DNA from: Dysgonomonas sp. 216
GTDB lineage: Bacteria; Bacteroidota; Bacteroidia; Bacteroidales; Dysgonomonadaceae
DNA length: 64,000 nt
Reading direction: 5' to 3'
Assembly (NCBI RefSeq): GCF_010501065.1
Contig: NZ_QVMM01000001.1
Coordinates: 1 to 64,000, forward strand
Numbering within the stretch: position 1 is the stretch's first letter; the number at the start of each line of letters is the position of its first letter. Below, in pieces: positions 17,162-25,800 of the stretch. Both the position numbers and the translations under genes were made by a program. Under the pieces are notes generated by a model that was given only the letters and a program-made list of their open reading frames with translations, searched no databases and was not told the origin of the DNA.

Positions 17162-19249
17162 ATGAAGAAATATATCTGTTTGATACTTTTGTTTTTAGGC
17201 TTTTCTCTACATAGGGCAGAGGCTCAAACAACTCCATACCTGATAGTTGGCGACAGTATAAGAGGAGATATCAGTGGTGCTTTAAACGATAGCCTGATCG
17301 TTTTCCCTGATTCGCTCAAAGCCAAACTAAAAAAACCTATATCCGAAAGAGATTCTATAGCCATGAGTTACAAAATGTATGGCTGGTATTTAAACCCTTA
17401 TTCGGGCGACAGAACAATAGTAAATGTTGACAGTACATTAGTCGATTTTCATCAGACTTCGTTAATAGACGGGCAAGGCATCGCTGTGGGGTATTTGGGT
17501 AATATGGGCTCCCCTATGCAATCCAAGTTGTTTTTCGAACGCAAAGATCAATCAATATTTCCCTTTCTCGATGCATTCGACTACTATTACAAAACACCTG
17601 AGGAACATATGTTTCTGAATACAAAAGTTCCGTATTCTAATATTTATTATCAAAAGGCAGGAAGCAAGCAAAATAGCGAAGAACGGTTTAAAGCATCTTT
17701 ATCTTCTAACTTCGGCAAAAAACTTAATCTCGGATTCGATATCGATTACATCTATTCGCGAGGATTCTACTCCAACCTCTCCAACAAACAGATGACCTAT
17801 AATTTGTATGGCAGTTATGTTAGCGACCGCTATCAAATGCATGCCTATGTTGCAAATAACTATTATAACAATTCAGAGAACGAGGGAATAACCGATATGC
17901 GGTACATAACCGACCCAACCAATCCCGATGTTCAGGCTCTAAAAAACAATACCAACTCCAAATCTATTCCCGTTCGTGTAAACAGTATGTGGAACAGGCT
18001 TAAAGGACGGCAACTGTTTATGAACCATCGTTATAATGTAGGTTACGAAATGGGAGACAGCAACGAATTTATCCCTGTGGCAAGTTTTATACTTACAACA
18101 AATTATACCGACCAGCAACGTCGTTTCGCTTCAAAAGACCAATCTGTTGTAAAACCATCTACAGGACAAACCGCAACAGATACACTTTACAATCACAATT
18201 ATTACCAATCGGGGAATAAATTTGGCATTATGTCCAATACTCCCGCCGCCGATCAAATGGCATATTGGTCTTTGAAAAACTCGTTCGCAATAAGCTTAAA
18301 CGAAGGCTTTAAAGATTGGGTAAAATTTGGACTTACAGCATACGTAGAACATGACATTCGTAAATTTTCGCTACCCAGTGTCGAAAACCCGACACCATTG
18401 GTAACAACTGTACATAGCCAGAATTCTACTTTTATTGGAGGACAGCTAACCAAAGAAAGAGGACGCCTGCTTCGTTATAACCTTGATGCACGTTTAGGCG
18501 TTATCGGGGCAAATTTGGGAGAACTTAAACTCGAAGGAAACGCCAGCACTTCTATCCGAATAGCAGGAAAAGACGCAGTGGTGAGAGTTAATGCCCATCT
18601 GAAAAACCTCACTCCGACTTTCTATCAGGAACGCTTTCAAACAAAATACATCCGATGGATAGAAGAGCTTAAAAACACTCAGAAAGTATATATAGGCGGC
18701 GAGATTATTATACCGCAAACCAATACCCGCCTGAGCGGAGGCGTGGAAAATATTCAGAACCACATTTATTACGGAAGCGACTCGCTTTTGCAATCGTCGA
18801 AAAACATTCAGGTAGTAGCCTTACGTCTCGATCAGAAATTAAACGCCGGAATTTTACATTGGGACAACCAAATTGCATATCAAACATCAACCGAAGAGGG
18901 AATTATACCTTTGCCTAAACTTAGTGCTTACACTAACCTCTACTTACTGACAAAAGTTGGCCCAGTATTAACCATCCAACTAGGTGTTGATGCACATATA
19001 CACACTAAATATTACGTTCCCCGTTACGAACCCGTAACACTACAATTTCATAACCAAAAGGACGTAAAAATCGGGGGATTTCCTATCGCTACAGCTTATT
19101 TAAACGTACACCTTAAAAAGACACGTTTCTTTGCTATGATGTACAATATAGCAGAATCGTTAGGCGATTCGGAATATTTCACGCTTCCTTACTATCCCGT
19201 AAACCCTATGGTTTTCAAAATGGGTATATCGTGGGACTTTAGTAATTAA
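17162..19249 (+). CDS. Putative porin, large outer-membrane protein
   Basis: 695 residues from the chosen start. It begins with a clear signal peptide (MKKYICLILLFLGFSLHRAEA, then QTTPY). The rest alternates polar and aromatic residues as in a large beta-barrel. Motifs such as YSRGFYSNLSNKQMTYNLYG, MNHRYNVGYEMGD and the terminal VFKMGISWDFSN are those of a Bacteroidota family usually annotated putative porin. The open frame extends to 17138, but the -7 box at 17149-17156 and the signal peptide both favour 17162. It is a single-gene unit followed by 221 nt before the sigma factor. The substrate is unknown. Confidence 0.85.
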   Translation: MKKYICLILLFLGFSLHRAEAQTTPYLIVGDSIRGDISGALNDSLIVFPDSLKAKLKKPISERDSIAMSYKMYGWYLNPYSGDRTIVNVDSTLVDFHQTSLIDGQGIAVGYLGNMGSPMQSKLFFERKDQSIFPFLDAFDYYYKTPEEHMFLNTKVPYSNIYYQKAGSKQNSEERFKASLSSNFGKKLNLGFDIDYIYSRGFYSNLSNKQMTYNLYGSYVSDRYQMHAYVANNYYNNSENEGITDMRYITDPTNPDVQALKNNTNSKSIPVRVNSMWNRLKGRQLFMNHRYNVGYEMGDSNEFIPVASFILTTNYTDQQRRFASKDQSVVKPSTGQTATDTLYNHNYYQSGNKFGIMSNTPAADQMAYWSLKNSFAISLNEGFKDWVKFGLTAYVEHDIRKFSLPSVENPTPLVTTVHSQNSTFIGGQLTKERGRLLRYNLDARLGVIGANLGELKLEGNASTSIRIAGKDAVVRVNAHLKNLTPTFYQERFQTKYIRWIEELKNTQKVYIGGEIIIPQTNTRLSGGVENIQNHIYYGSDSLLQSSKNIQVVALRLDQKLNAGILHWDNQIAYQTSTEEGIIPLPKLSAYTNLYLLTKVGPVLTIQLGVDAHIHTKYYVPRYEPVTLQFHNQKDVKIGGFPIATAYLNVHLKKTRFFAMMYNIAESLGDSEYFTLPYYPVNPMVFKMGISWDFSN

Positions 19250-19470
19250 AATTCAGGCTAACCCAAAAAGCTCAAAATGTTTATTCTGGCATATTTATGC
19301 TAAGTAGAAGTCATCATGCGATCAGTAACAAATGATATTTTAATGTTAAAGTTTTGCAAATGTCTCAGAAAATCCCTTTATTTGTAAAGTACAATTTATC
19401 TATTAATCAGTAAAAAAACAAATTGCCTATTGCCTATACATTACTCAACAAACTGTAAAAAGAGAAAGTA

Positions 19471-20064
19471 ATGGATATATTAAAAGTTATGACTGACGAA
19501 GATTTGGTCGTTTCTTATTCGAATGGCAATAACTCGGCTTTCGATCAGCTATTGACTCGCCACAAAACCAATGTTTACAATTATATATTTTTTATTGTAA
19601 AAAACAGGGAGCTGGCAGAAGACATTTTTCAGGAAACATTTATTAAAGCTATTGTAACCATCAAACAGGGAAGGTATGTGGAAACGGGAAAATTCAGGGC
19701 TTGGATTACCCGCATAGCACACAACCTGATTATAGACCATTTCAGACAGGAAAAGAACGAAAACACCTTCTCTAACGACGAGATGCCTCTGGATATATTA
19801 AACAATCAGGCATATAGCGATGATACAATAGAAGATGTTATTGTAAAAGATCAGATTTTTTCCGACATACGCAAACTGATAGAATATTTGCCCGATAATC
19901 AGAAAGAAGTTCTGAAAATGCGCTACTATCAAGATTTGAGTTTTAAAGAGATAGCCGATATCACAGGAGTCAGCATAAACACCGCATTAGGAAGAATGAG
20001 ATATGCTGTTTTGAATATCAGAAAAATGGCAGAAGAAAATCAGGTAGTACTTACAATGATGTAG
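19471..20064 (+). CDS. ECF-type RNA polymerase sigma factor
   Basis: 197-residue sigma-70 family protein. Region 2 (about 20-95) has LLTRHKTNVYNYIFFIVKN, AEDIFQETFIKA and the promoter-melting FRAWITRIAHNLIIDHFRQ. Region 4 (about 130-185) has YLPDNQKEVLKMRYYQDLSF followed by the helix-turn-helix KEIADITGVSINTALGRMR. No anti-sigma, FecR-like or TonB-receptor gene is adjacent; the next gene is convergent rsmE, 10 nt away. It is thus an orphan sigma factor of the SigW-like type, regulon unknown. A direct repeat (TTGCCTATTGCCTATA) lies upstream near 19423. Confidence 0.9.
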   Translation: MDILKVMTDEDLVVSYSNGNNSAFDQLLTRHKTNVYNYIFFIVKNRELAEDIFQETFIKAIVTIKQGRYVETGKFRAWITRIAHNLIIDHFRQEKNENTFSNDEMPLDILNNQAYSDDTIEDVIVKDQIFSDIRKLIEYLPDNQKEVLKMRYYQDLSFKEIADITGVSINTALGRMRYAVLNIRKMAEENQVVLTMM

Positions 20065-20074
20065 AAATTAAAAG

Positions 20075-20779
20075 CTACTGATTCAGCACATGTATAGTAT
20101 GGCAGCCAACTAAGGCTGCCGTTTCGGTTCTTAGCCTACTGGTTCCAAGGCTTACAGCCTCGAATCCATTGAGTAAAGCCTCTTCTACTTCCTGCGGACT
20201 GAAATCTCCTTCGGGGCCGATAAGGATTAGCGCATCTTGCCCTTTAGCATAAATATCTTTCAACAGGTTTTTATTGCCATCCTGACAATGGGCTATATAT
20301 TTTTTCCCGTCGAATGGTTGTTTCACAAACTTCGAGAAAGGAATCATCTCGTCCAGAACGGGTAAAGATGCCTTTTGCGACTGTTTCATTGCCGATACCA
20401 GTATTTTTTCTATCCGGGGCAATTTTATTTCCTTTCGTTCCGAGTGCCTGCACAATAAGGGTGTAAACCTGTTTATACCTATTTCGGTAGCCTTTTCGGC
20501 AAACCATTCTATGCGATCGAGATTCTTGGTTGGGGCAAAAGCAATGTGCAAATTAAAAGGCCATGCACTAATTTCGTTTATAGTTTTATCTATATTTACA
20601 ACACAATGTTTAGGATGGGCCTGTATTATCGAAGCTTCAAAAAAACGACCTTTTCCATCGGTTATAAGAATCTCATCCCCTTCTTTTTTTCTTAATACTT
20701 TAACACAATGTAAAGCTTCCTCGTGAGGTAACTGAGGGTTTATTAAAATATCAGGAGCAAAAAATATAGTTTTATCCAT
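20075..20779 (-). CDS. rsmE: 16S rRNA (uracil(1498)-N(3))-methyltransferase
   Basis: SPOUT-class enzyme that methylates U1498 of 16S rRNA with S-adenosylmethionine. The 234 residues have the N-terminal PUA-like domain (HEEALHCVKVLRKKEGDEIL) and the C-terminal knotted SAM site: LIGPEGDFSPQEVE, SLGTSRLRTETAA. FAPTKNLDRIEWFAEKATEIG is the family's central motif. It lies 37 nt downstream of the bifunctional nuclease gene on the same strand and probably shares its transcript. Confidence 0.95.
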   Translation of the reverse strand: MDKTIFFAPDILINPQLPHEEALHCVKVLRKKEGDEILITDGKGRFFEASIIQAHPKHCVVNIDKTINEISAWPFNLHIAFAPTKNLDRIEWFAEKATEIGINRFTPLLCRHSERKEIKLPRIEKILVSAMKQSQKASLPVLDEMIPFSKFVKQPFDGKKYIAHCQDGNKNLLKDIYAKGQDALILIGPEGDFSPQEVEEALLNGFEAVSLGTSRLRTETAALVGCHTIHVLNQ

Positions 20780-20816
20780 GTACGAAATTACAACAACGTT
20801 TTATATGCCGGAAAAA

Positions 20817-21419
20817 TTAAATCGGGTGGCCGGTTCTTTTCGATATCTCGTCTCTCAAAACCGATGCCAGCTCATAGTCTTCATTTTTTATAGCTTCTTC
20901 GAGCATATTTTCGAGCTCTGTTCTATTAAAATCCGAATAGTTTGTAAAATCCTGCACATCGTCGCTCGCATCGCCTTCTCCTTCGTTCTTTATATCGTCT
21001 TCGTCCGAAACAACTACACCTTGCTCTCGCATGATATCTTCGGTTGTATAAATCGGAGAATTTGTACGCAATGCCGTTGCTATTGCATCCGAAGTTCGCG
21101 ATTCAATAACTTCAACCTTATTGCCAGCCCCATTTAAGTATAGGCGCGAATAGAATATGCCATCTTCATATTTGTATATAACAACCTCTTCGAGAAGTAT
21201 GTCGAAATCAAAAAGGATAGATTTTATAAGGTCATGCGTTAACGGACGCGGAGGTTCGGTTTTATGCAATTTAAAGGCTATTGATTGTGCTTCGGGCGAA
21301 CCAACTAGAATCATTAAACGGCGCACGCCTGTTTCTTCGGCCAATACTAAACCATAAGTCCCCGATTGGGATTGATTAAAAGAGAAACCTAATACCGATA
21401 ATTTAACCTTCTTGTCCAC
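20817..21419 (-). CDS. Bifunctional nuclease (BFN/DUF151) domain protein with UVR motif
   Basis: 200 residues. The BFN domain (about 1-135) shows LVLAEETGVRRLMILVG, EAQSIAFKL, RPLTHDLI and ESRTSDAIATALRTNSPIY, as in the nuclease domain first described for plant and Thermotoga proteins. After an acidic linker, a C-terminal UvrB/UvrC-type motif follows (LENMLEEAIKNEDYELASVL then RDEISKR), a protein-protein contact helix pair. The start codon is GTG at 21419, placed 31 nt after a -7 box. Together with rsmE it forms a likely two-gene operon. The in vivo role of bacterial BFN-UVR proteins is unclear. Confidence 0.88.
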   Translation of the reverse strand: MDKKVKLSVLGFSFNQSQSGTYGLVLAEETGVRRLMILVGSPEAQSIAFKLHKTEPPRPLTHDLIKSILFDFDILLEEVVIYKYEDGIFYSRLYLNGAGNKVEVIESRTSDAIATALRTNSPIYTTEDIMREQGVVVSDEDDIKNEGEGDASDDVQDFTNYSDFNRTELENMLEEAIKNEDYELASVLRDEISKRTGHPI

Positions 21420-21450
21420 AATAAATCAATCTTTAAACTGATATTATATT

Positions 21451-21458
21451 CAAAAATA
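21451..21458 (-). promoter_or_regulatory. -7 box of the bfn-rsmE unit
   Basis: TATTTTTG on the minus strand, 31 nt before the GTG start. Confidence 0.5.
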
Positions 21459-21535
21459 ATGTTTTTTTATTAAAAAGAGTCCTCAATACTCATAAAACAT
21501 GATATTAAAGACATGTTCTTTTTCAGGAATGGATA

Positions 21536-22678
21536 TTAGCTCATGCGATTCTTATAGTCATCATATTCGAATTCACGATAAATTTCAAGCTTTTCATCCT
21601 TAGTCCATAAAGCAATAGCTGGGTGAGATATTCCGTTAAACATTGTTGTTTTCACAATTGTATAGTGAATCATATCTTCGAAAATAATTTTATCGCCTAT
21701 GCTTAAAGGTTCGTCAAACGACCAATCTCCTATAAAATCGCCACTAAGACAACTATTCCCTCCCATTCTGTACGTGGGTTTTCCCTCCACCGAATCGTGA
21801 TAAGCTCCCCTAATATAAGGCTTATAAGGCATTTCAAGACAATCGGGCATATGGCAAGCAAAAGAAACATCTAAAATTGCTGTCTTTATTCCTTTATTTT
21901 CAACAATATCGGTAACTGTCGACAATAAAAAGCCTGTTTGCCAAGCAAATGCACTTCCGGGTTCCATTATTATCTCAAGATTGGGATATTTTGTTTTAAA
22001 GTTCTTCAATAGTCCGATAAGATGTTCTACATCATAATCTTTACGGGTTATTAAATGACCTCCACCAAAATTAATCCATTTTATTTGAGACAGAAATCTC
22101 CCGAATTTAGCTTCGACATGCTCAAGTGTTTTCTCCAGATCGAAAGACGAAGATTCACACAGTGTGTGAAAATGCAAACCGTCGACACCATCGGGTAATT
22201 TATCTCCCAAATCTTCCGATAAAATACCCAAACGTGATCCGGGAGTTGCAGGATTATACAAATCTGTTTCTACGACCGAATACTCAGGGTTGATCCTTAA
22301 CCCACACGAAACCTTATTTCCATCTTTTACAACCAGAGGATAGAAACGTTGGAACTGGCTCAGCGAATTAAAAGTTATATGACTACTATATTGCAAAAAC
22401 ACAGGAAAGTTTTCCATTGTATATGCCGGGGAGAAAGTATGAGCAAGACTGCCCATCTCTTCAAAAGCCAAACGAGCTTCGTACACCGAACTTGCCGTTG
22501 AATGAGGTATATATTCGCGAATAATAGGGAATGACTTCCATAAAGCATATGCTTTGAATGCCAAAATAATATTTACCTGTGCTCTGTCTTTTACCGATTT
22601 TATGAGAGACAAGTTTTTTCTAAGTAAGGTTTCCTCCATGACATAGCAGGGAGATGGTATTTTTTCTATTTGGGGCAT
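21536..22678 (-). CDS. nspC: Carboxynorspermidine decarboxylase
   Basis: PLP enzyme (alanine-racemase fold) that decarboxylates carboxynorspermidine or carboxyspermidine in the alternative polyamine pathway. From the chosen start it has 380 residues. The PLP lysine is in ILAFKAYALW. Other motifs: GLRINPEYSVVETDLYNPA, SRLGI, LHFHTLCESSSFDLEKTLEH, WINFGGGHLITRKDYD, EPGSAFAWQTGFL and GGNSCLSGDFIGDW (active-site Cys). The open frame reaches 22708, but a perfect -7 box at 22697-22704 overlaps that extension, so the ATG at 22678 is preferred. The partner carboxynorspermidine dehydrogenase is not in the window. Confidence 0.95.
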   Translation of the reverse strand: MPQIEKIPSPCYVMEETLLRKNLSLIKSVKDRAQVNIILAFKAYALWKSFPIIREYIPHSTASSVYEARLAFEEMGSLAHTFSPAYTMENFPVFLQYSSHITFNSLSQFQRFYPLVVKDGNKVSCGLRINPEYSVVETDLYNPATPGSRLGILSEDLGDKLPDGVDGLHFHTLCESSSFDLEKTLEHVEAKFGRFLSQIKWINFGGGHLITRKDYDVEHLIGLLKNFKTKYPNLEIIMEPGSAFAWQTGFLLSTVTDIVENKGIKTAILDVSFACHMPDCLEMPYKPYIRGAYHDSVEGKPTYRMGGNSCLSGDFIGDWSFDEPLSIGDKIIFEDMIHYTIVKTTMFNGISHPAIALWTKDEKLEIYREFEYDDYKNRMS

Positions 22679-22696
22679 ACTTATTATTTTTGACTC

Positions 22697-22704
22697 CAAA
22701 GGTA
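22697..22704 (-). promoter_or_regulatory. -7 box deciding the nspC start
   Basis: TACCTTTG on the minus strand. It places transcription start near 22690, downstream of the longer open frame's first codon. Confidence 0.6.
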
Positions 22705-22987
22705 TCAAGAAATAATATATTAGAAAAGAGAAAGCAGTTCTGATGAACCACTTTCTCCCTCAATCTGTTTAACTATATAATAATTAAAAAGCTAAGGGGT
22801 TACTCAACAAACTCCCTTGCGAGTCCCGTTAACTTATAATTTAAACAAATCAAAACCCGAAATGTTTTCGGACATGCTTCATATTTTAACTTAACTTCGT
22901 TTTATTAACAATATATTATTTCTTTGAGAATTTTCTACATGTAATTTATCTCTATTTATATAACTTTGCATCGGTGAAAAATTTAAT
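22705..22987. other. Divergent nspC/transporter intergenic region
   Basis: Besides the two promoters, it holds an imperfect hairpin at 22728-22757 (GAGAAAG with CTTTCTC, then GTTC/GAAC around TGAT). It lies upstream of both transcription starts, so it is neither a terminator nor a leader element for a known gene. Nothing else is recognised. Confidence 0.4.
22961..22968 (+). promoter_or_regulatory. -7 box of the YidE-type transporter
   Basis: TAACTTTG, 19 nt before the ATG. Confidence 0.55.
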
Positions 22988-24670
22988 ATGTTTTCTTTTT
23001 TAGATTATATTTCGTTACCGTCTATTATCCAACCTATTGTCATCATATTGACGGTAGCTTTTGTTGGCCTTTTATTTGGAAAAATTAAAATTCTGAATAT
23101 CTCCTTAGGTATAACGTTTGTTTTTTTTGCCGGTATAGTTGTCGGACACTTTGGCCTTGACATAAATAAAGATATACTCCATTTTTGTCAGAATTTCGGG
23201 CTTATAATTTTCGTTTATGCATTAGGGCTTCAGGTTGGACCCGGTTTTTTTTCGTCTTTCAAAAAAGGAGGATTGCAGCTCAATATGTTGTCATTGATGG
23301 TTATTATAGCAGGGCTGATTCTTGCTTTACTTTTTCACTTTATATGCGACATATCGTTACCCAACATGATAGGAATACTATCGGGAGCCGTAACAAACAC
23401 ACCAATGTTGGGAGCCGCTCAGGAAACTTTACGGCAAATAGTTCCCAACGATTCAAAAATAGTAACCGAAATGGCGTCGGCTTGTGCAGTAGCCTATCCT
23501 TTTGGGGTAATAGGTGTTATAATAGCCATTGCTGTTATGTATTATATGTCGGGGCAAAGAGATGAAAACAAAAACGGCGCAAGAAAAAACAAAAAAGACT
23601 CGTCGACCTACATCGGCGAATACCAAATCATCAATCCGGCTGTAGCTGGCAAAACCATAAAGGATATAATGCCTCTTTCTCCCAAAAAATTTGTTATATC
23701 GCGGGTGTGGAAAGACGGAAAAGTTACAATACCAACATCGGAAACCGAACTCTCATTAAACGATCACTTATTAATTATTTCAAAGAAATCCGATATTGAA
23801 CATATTAAAGTATTATTTGGCGAACAAGAGAATGTAGATTGGAACAAAGAAGATATAGACTGGAATCATATCGATAATAGCCACCTTGTATCGCGCCGGA
23901 TACTTGTTACCCACAGCAAAGTAAACGGAGTAAAACTGGGAGCTTTGAAATTAAGAAACCTGTACGGAATAAATATTACGAGGATTAACCGTGCCGGAAT
24001 AGATCTGCTTCCATCTCCAAACCTATCGTTACAAATAGGAGATAGGATTACGGTTGTAGGCGAATTGGCTTCGATTGACAATGTTGCTAAAACACTGGGA
24101 AACGAAGTTAAACGACTGAAGAATCCGAACCTTATCGCTATATTCCTTGGGGTTATATTAGGAGTTATATTGGGCGCTATTCCTATACCTTTTCTGAACT
24201 TGACGGTACCCGTAAAGCTTGGTATTGCAGGTGGCCCTATAATTGTAGGAATATTAATGGGAGCCTTTGGGCATCGCTTTCATATAACAACTTATACTAC
24301 ACAAAGTGCAAACCTTATGCTACGCCAATTTGGTATTACCGTTTATCTGGCATGCCTTGGGTTAGATGCTGGAGAGCATTTTTTTGAAACGGTTTTGGGT
24401 TCTGACGGTTTTTTATGGATTGGACTGGGCTTTATACTAACCATCGTGCCCGTAACGCTCGTTGGTTGGCTTGCAGCTAAAATTATGAAAATAGACTATG
24501 CCGAATGTGCCGGCATGCTTTGTGGCAGCATGGCAAACCCTATGGCTTTAAGTTATGCGAACTCCACAGTAGACGGCGATGAACCTTCGGCAGCATATGC
24601 CACAGTCTATCCGGCTTCTATGTTTATAAGGCTGATAACAGTTCAGATAATTCTGATACTGTTTTTCTAA
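22988..24670 (+). CDS. AspT/YidE/YbjL-family putative transporter with TrkA-C domains
   Basis: 560-residue inner-membrane protein. Two sets of about five hydrophobic helices (about 15-185 and 375-560) flank a cytoplasmic pair of RCK/TrkA-C-like domains (about 205-370: GEYQIINPAVAGKTIKDIMP and RRILVTHSKVNGVKLGALKL). Family motifs occur in both halves: FVYALGLQVGPGFFSSFKKGG with GAVTNTPMLGAAQETL, and VYLACLGLDAGEHFF with GMLCGSMANPMALSYAN. This is the aspartate-alanine antiporter superfamily layout; the actual substrate is unknown. The stop codon is 2 nt from that of the convergent metallophosphoesterase gene. Confidence 0.9.
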   Translation: MFSFLDYISLPSIIQPIVIILTVAFVGLLFGKIKILNISLGITFVFFAGIVVGHFGLDINKDILHFCQNFGLIIFVYALGLQVGPGFFSSFKKGGLQLNMLSLMVIIAGLILALLFHFICDISLPNMIGILSGAVTNTPMLGAAQETLRQIVPNDSKIVTEMASACAVAYPFGVIGVIIAIAVMYYMSGQRDENKNGARKNKKDSSTYIGEYQIINPAVAGKTIKDIMPLSPKKFVISRVWKDGKVTIPTSETELSLNDHLLIISKKSDIEHIKVLFGEQENVDWNKEDIDWNHIDNSHLVSRRILVTHSKVNGVKLGALKLRNLYGINITRINRAGIDLLPSPNLSLQIGDRITVVGELASIDNVAKTLGNEVKRLKNPNLIAIFLGVILGVILGAIPIPFLNLTVPVKLGIAGGPIIVGILMGAFGHRFHITTYTTQSANLMLRQFGITVYLACLGLDAGEHFFETVLGSDGFLWIGLGFILTIVPVTLVGWLAAKIMKIDYAECAGMLCGSMANPMALSYANSTVDGDEPSAAYATVYPASMFIRLITVQIILILFF

Positions 24671-24672
24671 GG

Positions 24673-25800
24673 TTAGTTTTTGAACTTCAAATTAAATACT
24701 ACAATTTCGGATATTGTGCCAATTCGGTACTGAGGACCCGACAAGCCCAATCCTGATGTTACATAAATATTGGTATCTTCCTTTTTTTTGTAGCCAAACC
24801 CAAGTTCATATAAAAATTTAATAAGCAGATTATTAGGGAAAAGTTGTCCGTTGTGGGTATGACCATAAACAGCTAGATCGACTCCGTTCTCCACCTCTTC
24901 GTCCAAGTCATGAGGCTCGTGATTTATCACTATAACAGGTAAATCTTTGTTTACATCTGCCATCAACTCGTAAAGGAATCTTCGGTCTGGAGCCTTATAA
25001 TCTTCCCTTCCGACAATGCACAGTAAGCTATCTACACATATTGCCTGATCTCGTAAAACAGTAAGATCAGCCTTTTCGCTCAGCCATTTTATCTTTTCTT
25101 CGGAGTTGAGCCTGTATTCATGATTTCCGGTTACAGCATACACCCCATATGGAGCTTTTAACCGCCGAAACTCTTCTTCGTGTCGCTCCTCTATTAACGG
25201 ACGAAGATCGTAGTCGATTATATCGCCAACAATAAGTATAAGGTCTGCGTTTTGCGCCATTATGCGGTCTACATACATTTTCAAAACATCCTTGTTTATT
25301 AGATAACCTACATGAATATCTGAGACCACCACAACTTTAAGCTGATTTTTGCTGGCTTTTTTATCTATAGATATATCAACCTCTGTTACAACAGGATTCC
25401 AAAAGCGGTAATTTCCATGTAACATTAAACCGATAACAACCACTAACGAAAAAATGAAATATGCACGCCGAAGAGTTACAGAACCAAGATTTATCTTTGA
25501 TCGTATGGCTTTTACATAACGACTGACAATCTTAACCAAATCGAACAGCATGAGCAAACCTGCAAGATACATAATCAGCACCATCCACGATGTTCCCAAT
25601 ATCATTATAGGATGCAAAATATTCAGAGGAAGGCTTTCGGCGGCAAAAAAGCCGACAAGATATATGCTCAATTCTATCGAAAAAGCAAGAACATAGGGCG
25701 TACGGACAATATTTTTTTTAGGCAACAGCTGCCACCCCCTTACAAAAACATAAGTATTAAGTAAAGTATGTACTATTATGGCGTTTAAAAAAACTTTCAC
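24673..25800 (-). CDS. Membrane-anchored metallophosphoesterase (tandem copy 2)
   Basis: About 375 residues. An N-terminal half with about four membrane helices is followed by a calcineurin-like phosphoesterase domain with VVVSDIHVGYLI, LILIVGDIIDYDLR, YAVTGNHEYRLN, VIVINHEPHDL and LAVYGHTHNGQLFP, so the dinuclear metal ligands are complete. The longest open frame starts at 25863 inside the upstream gene. Alignment with the upstream paralogue, and a GTG at 25800 that overlaps the upstream stop as GTGA, point to GTG as the true start. The domain probably faces the periplasm or cytoplasmic membrane surface. Substrate unknown; YkuE- and LpxH-like enzymes share the fold. Confidence 0.88.
   Translation of the reverse strand: MKVFLNAIIVHTLLNTYVFVRGWQLLPKKNIVRTPYVLAFSIELSIYLVGFFAAESLPLNILHPIMILGTSWMVLIMYLAGLLMLFDLVKIVSRYVKAIRSKINLGSVTLRRAYFIFSLVVVIGLMLHGNYRFWNPVVTEVDISIDKKASKNQLKVVVVSDIHVGYLINKDVLKMYVDRIMAQNADLILIVGDIIDYDLRPLIEERHEEEFRRLKAPYGVYAVTGNHEYRLNSEEKIKWLSEKADLTVLRDQAICVDSLLCIVGREDYKAPDRRFLYELMADVNKDLPVIVINHEPHDLDEEVENGVDLAVYGHTHNGQLFPNNLLIKFLYELGFGYKKKEDTNIYVTSGLGLSGPQYRIGTISEIVVFNLKFKN

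Noticed and set aside
22728..22757. Hairpin in the nspC/transporter region as a riboswitch
   Set aside because: It is upstream of both predicted transcription starts and too short and imperfect; no known aptamer recognised.
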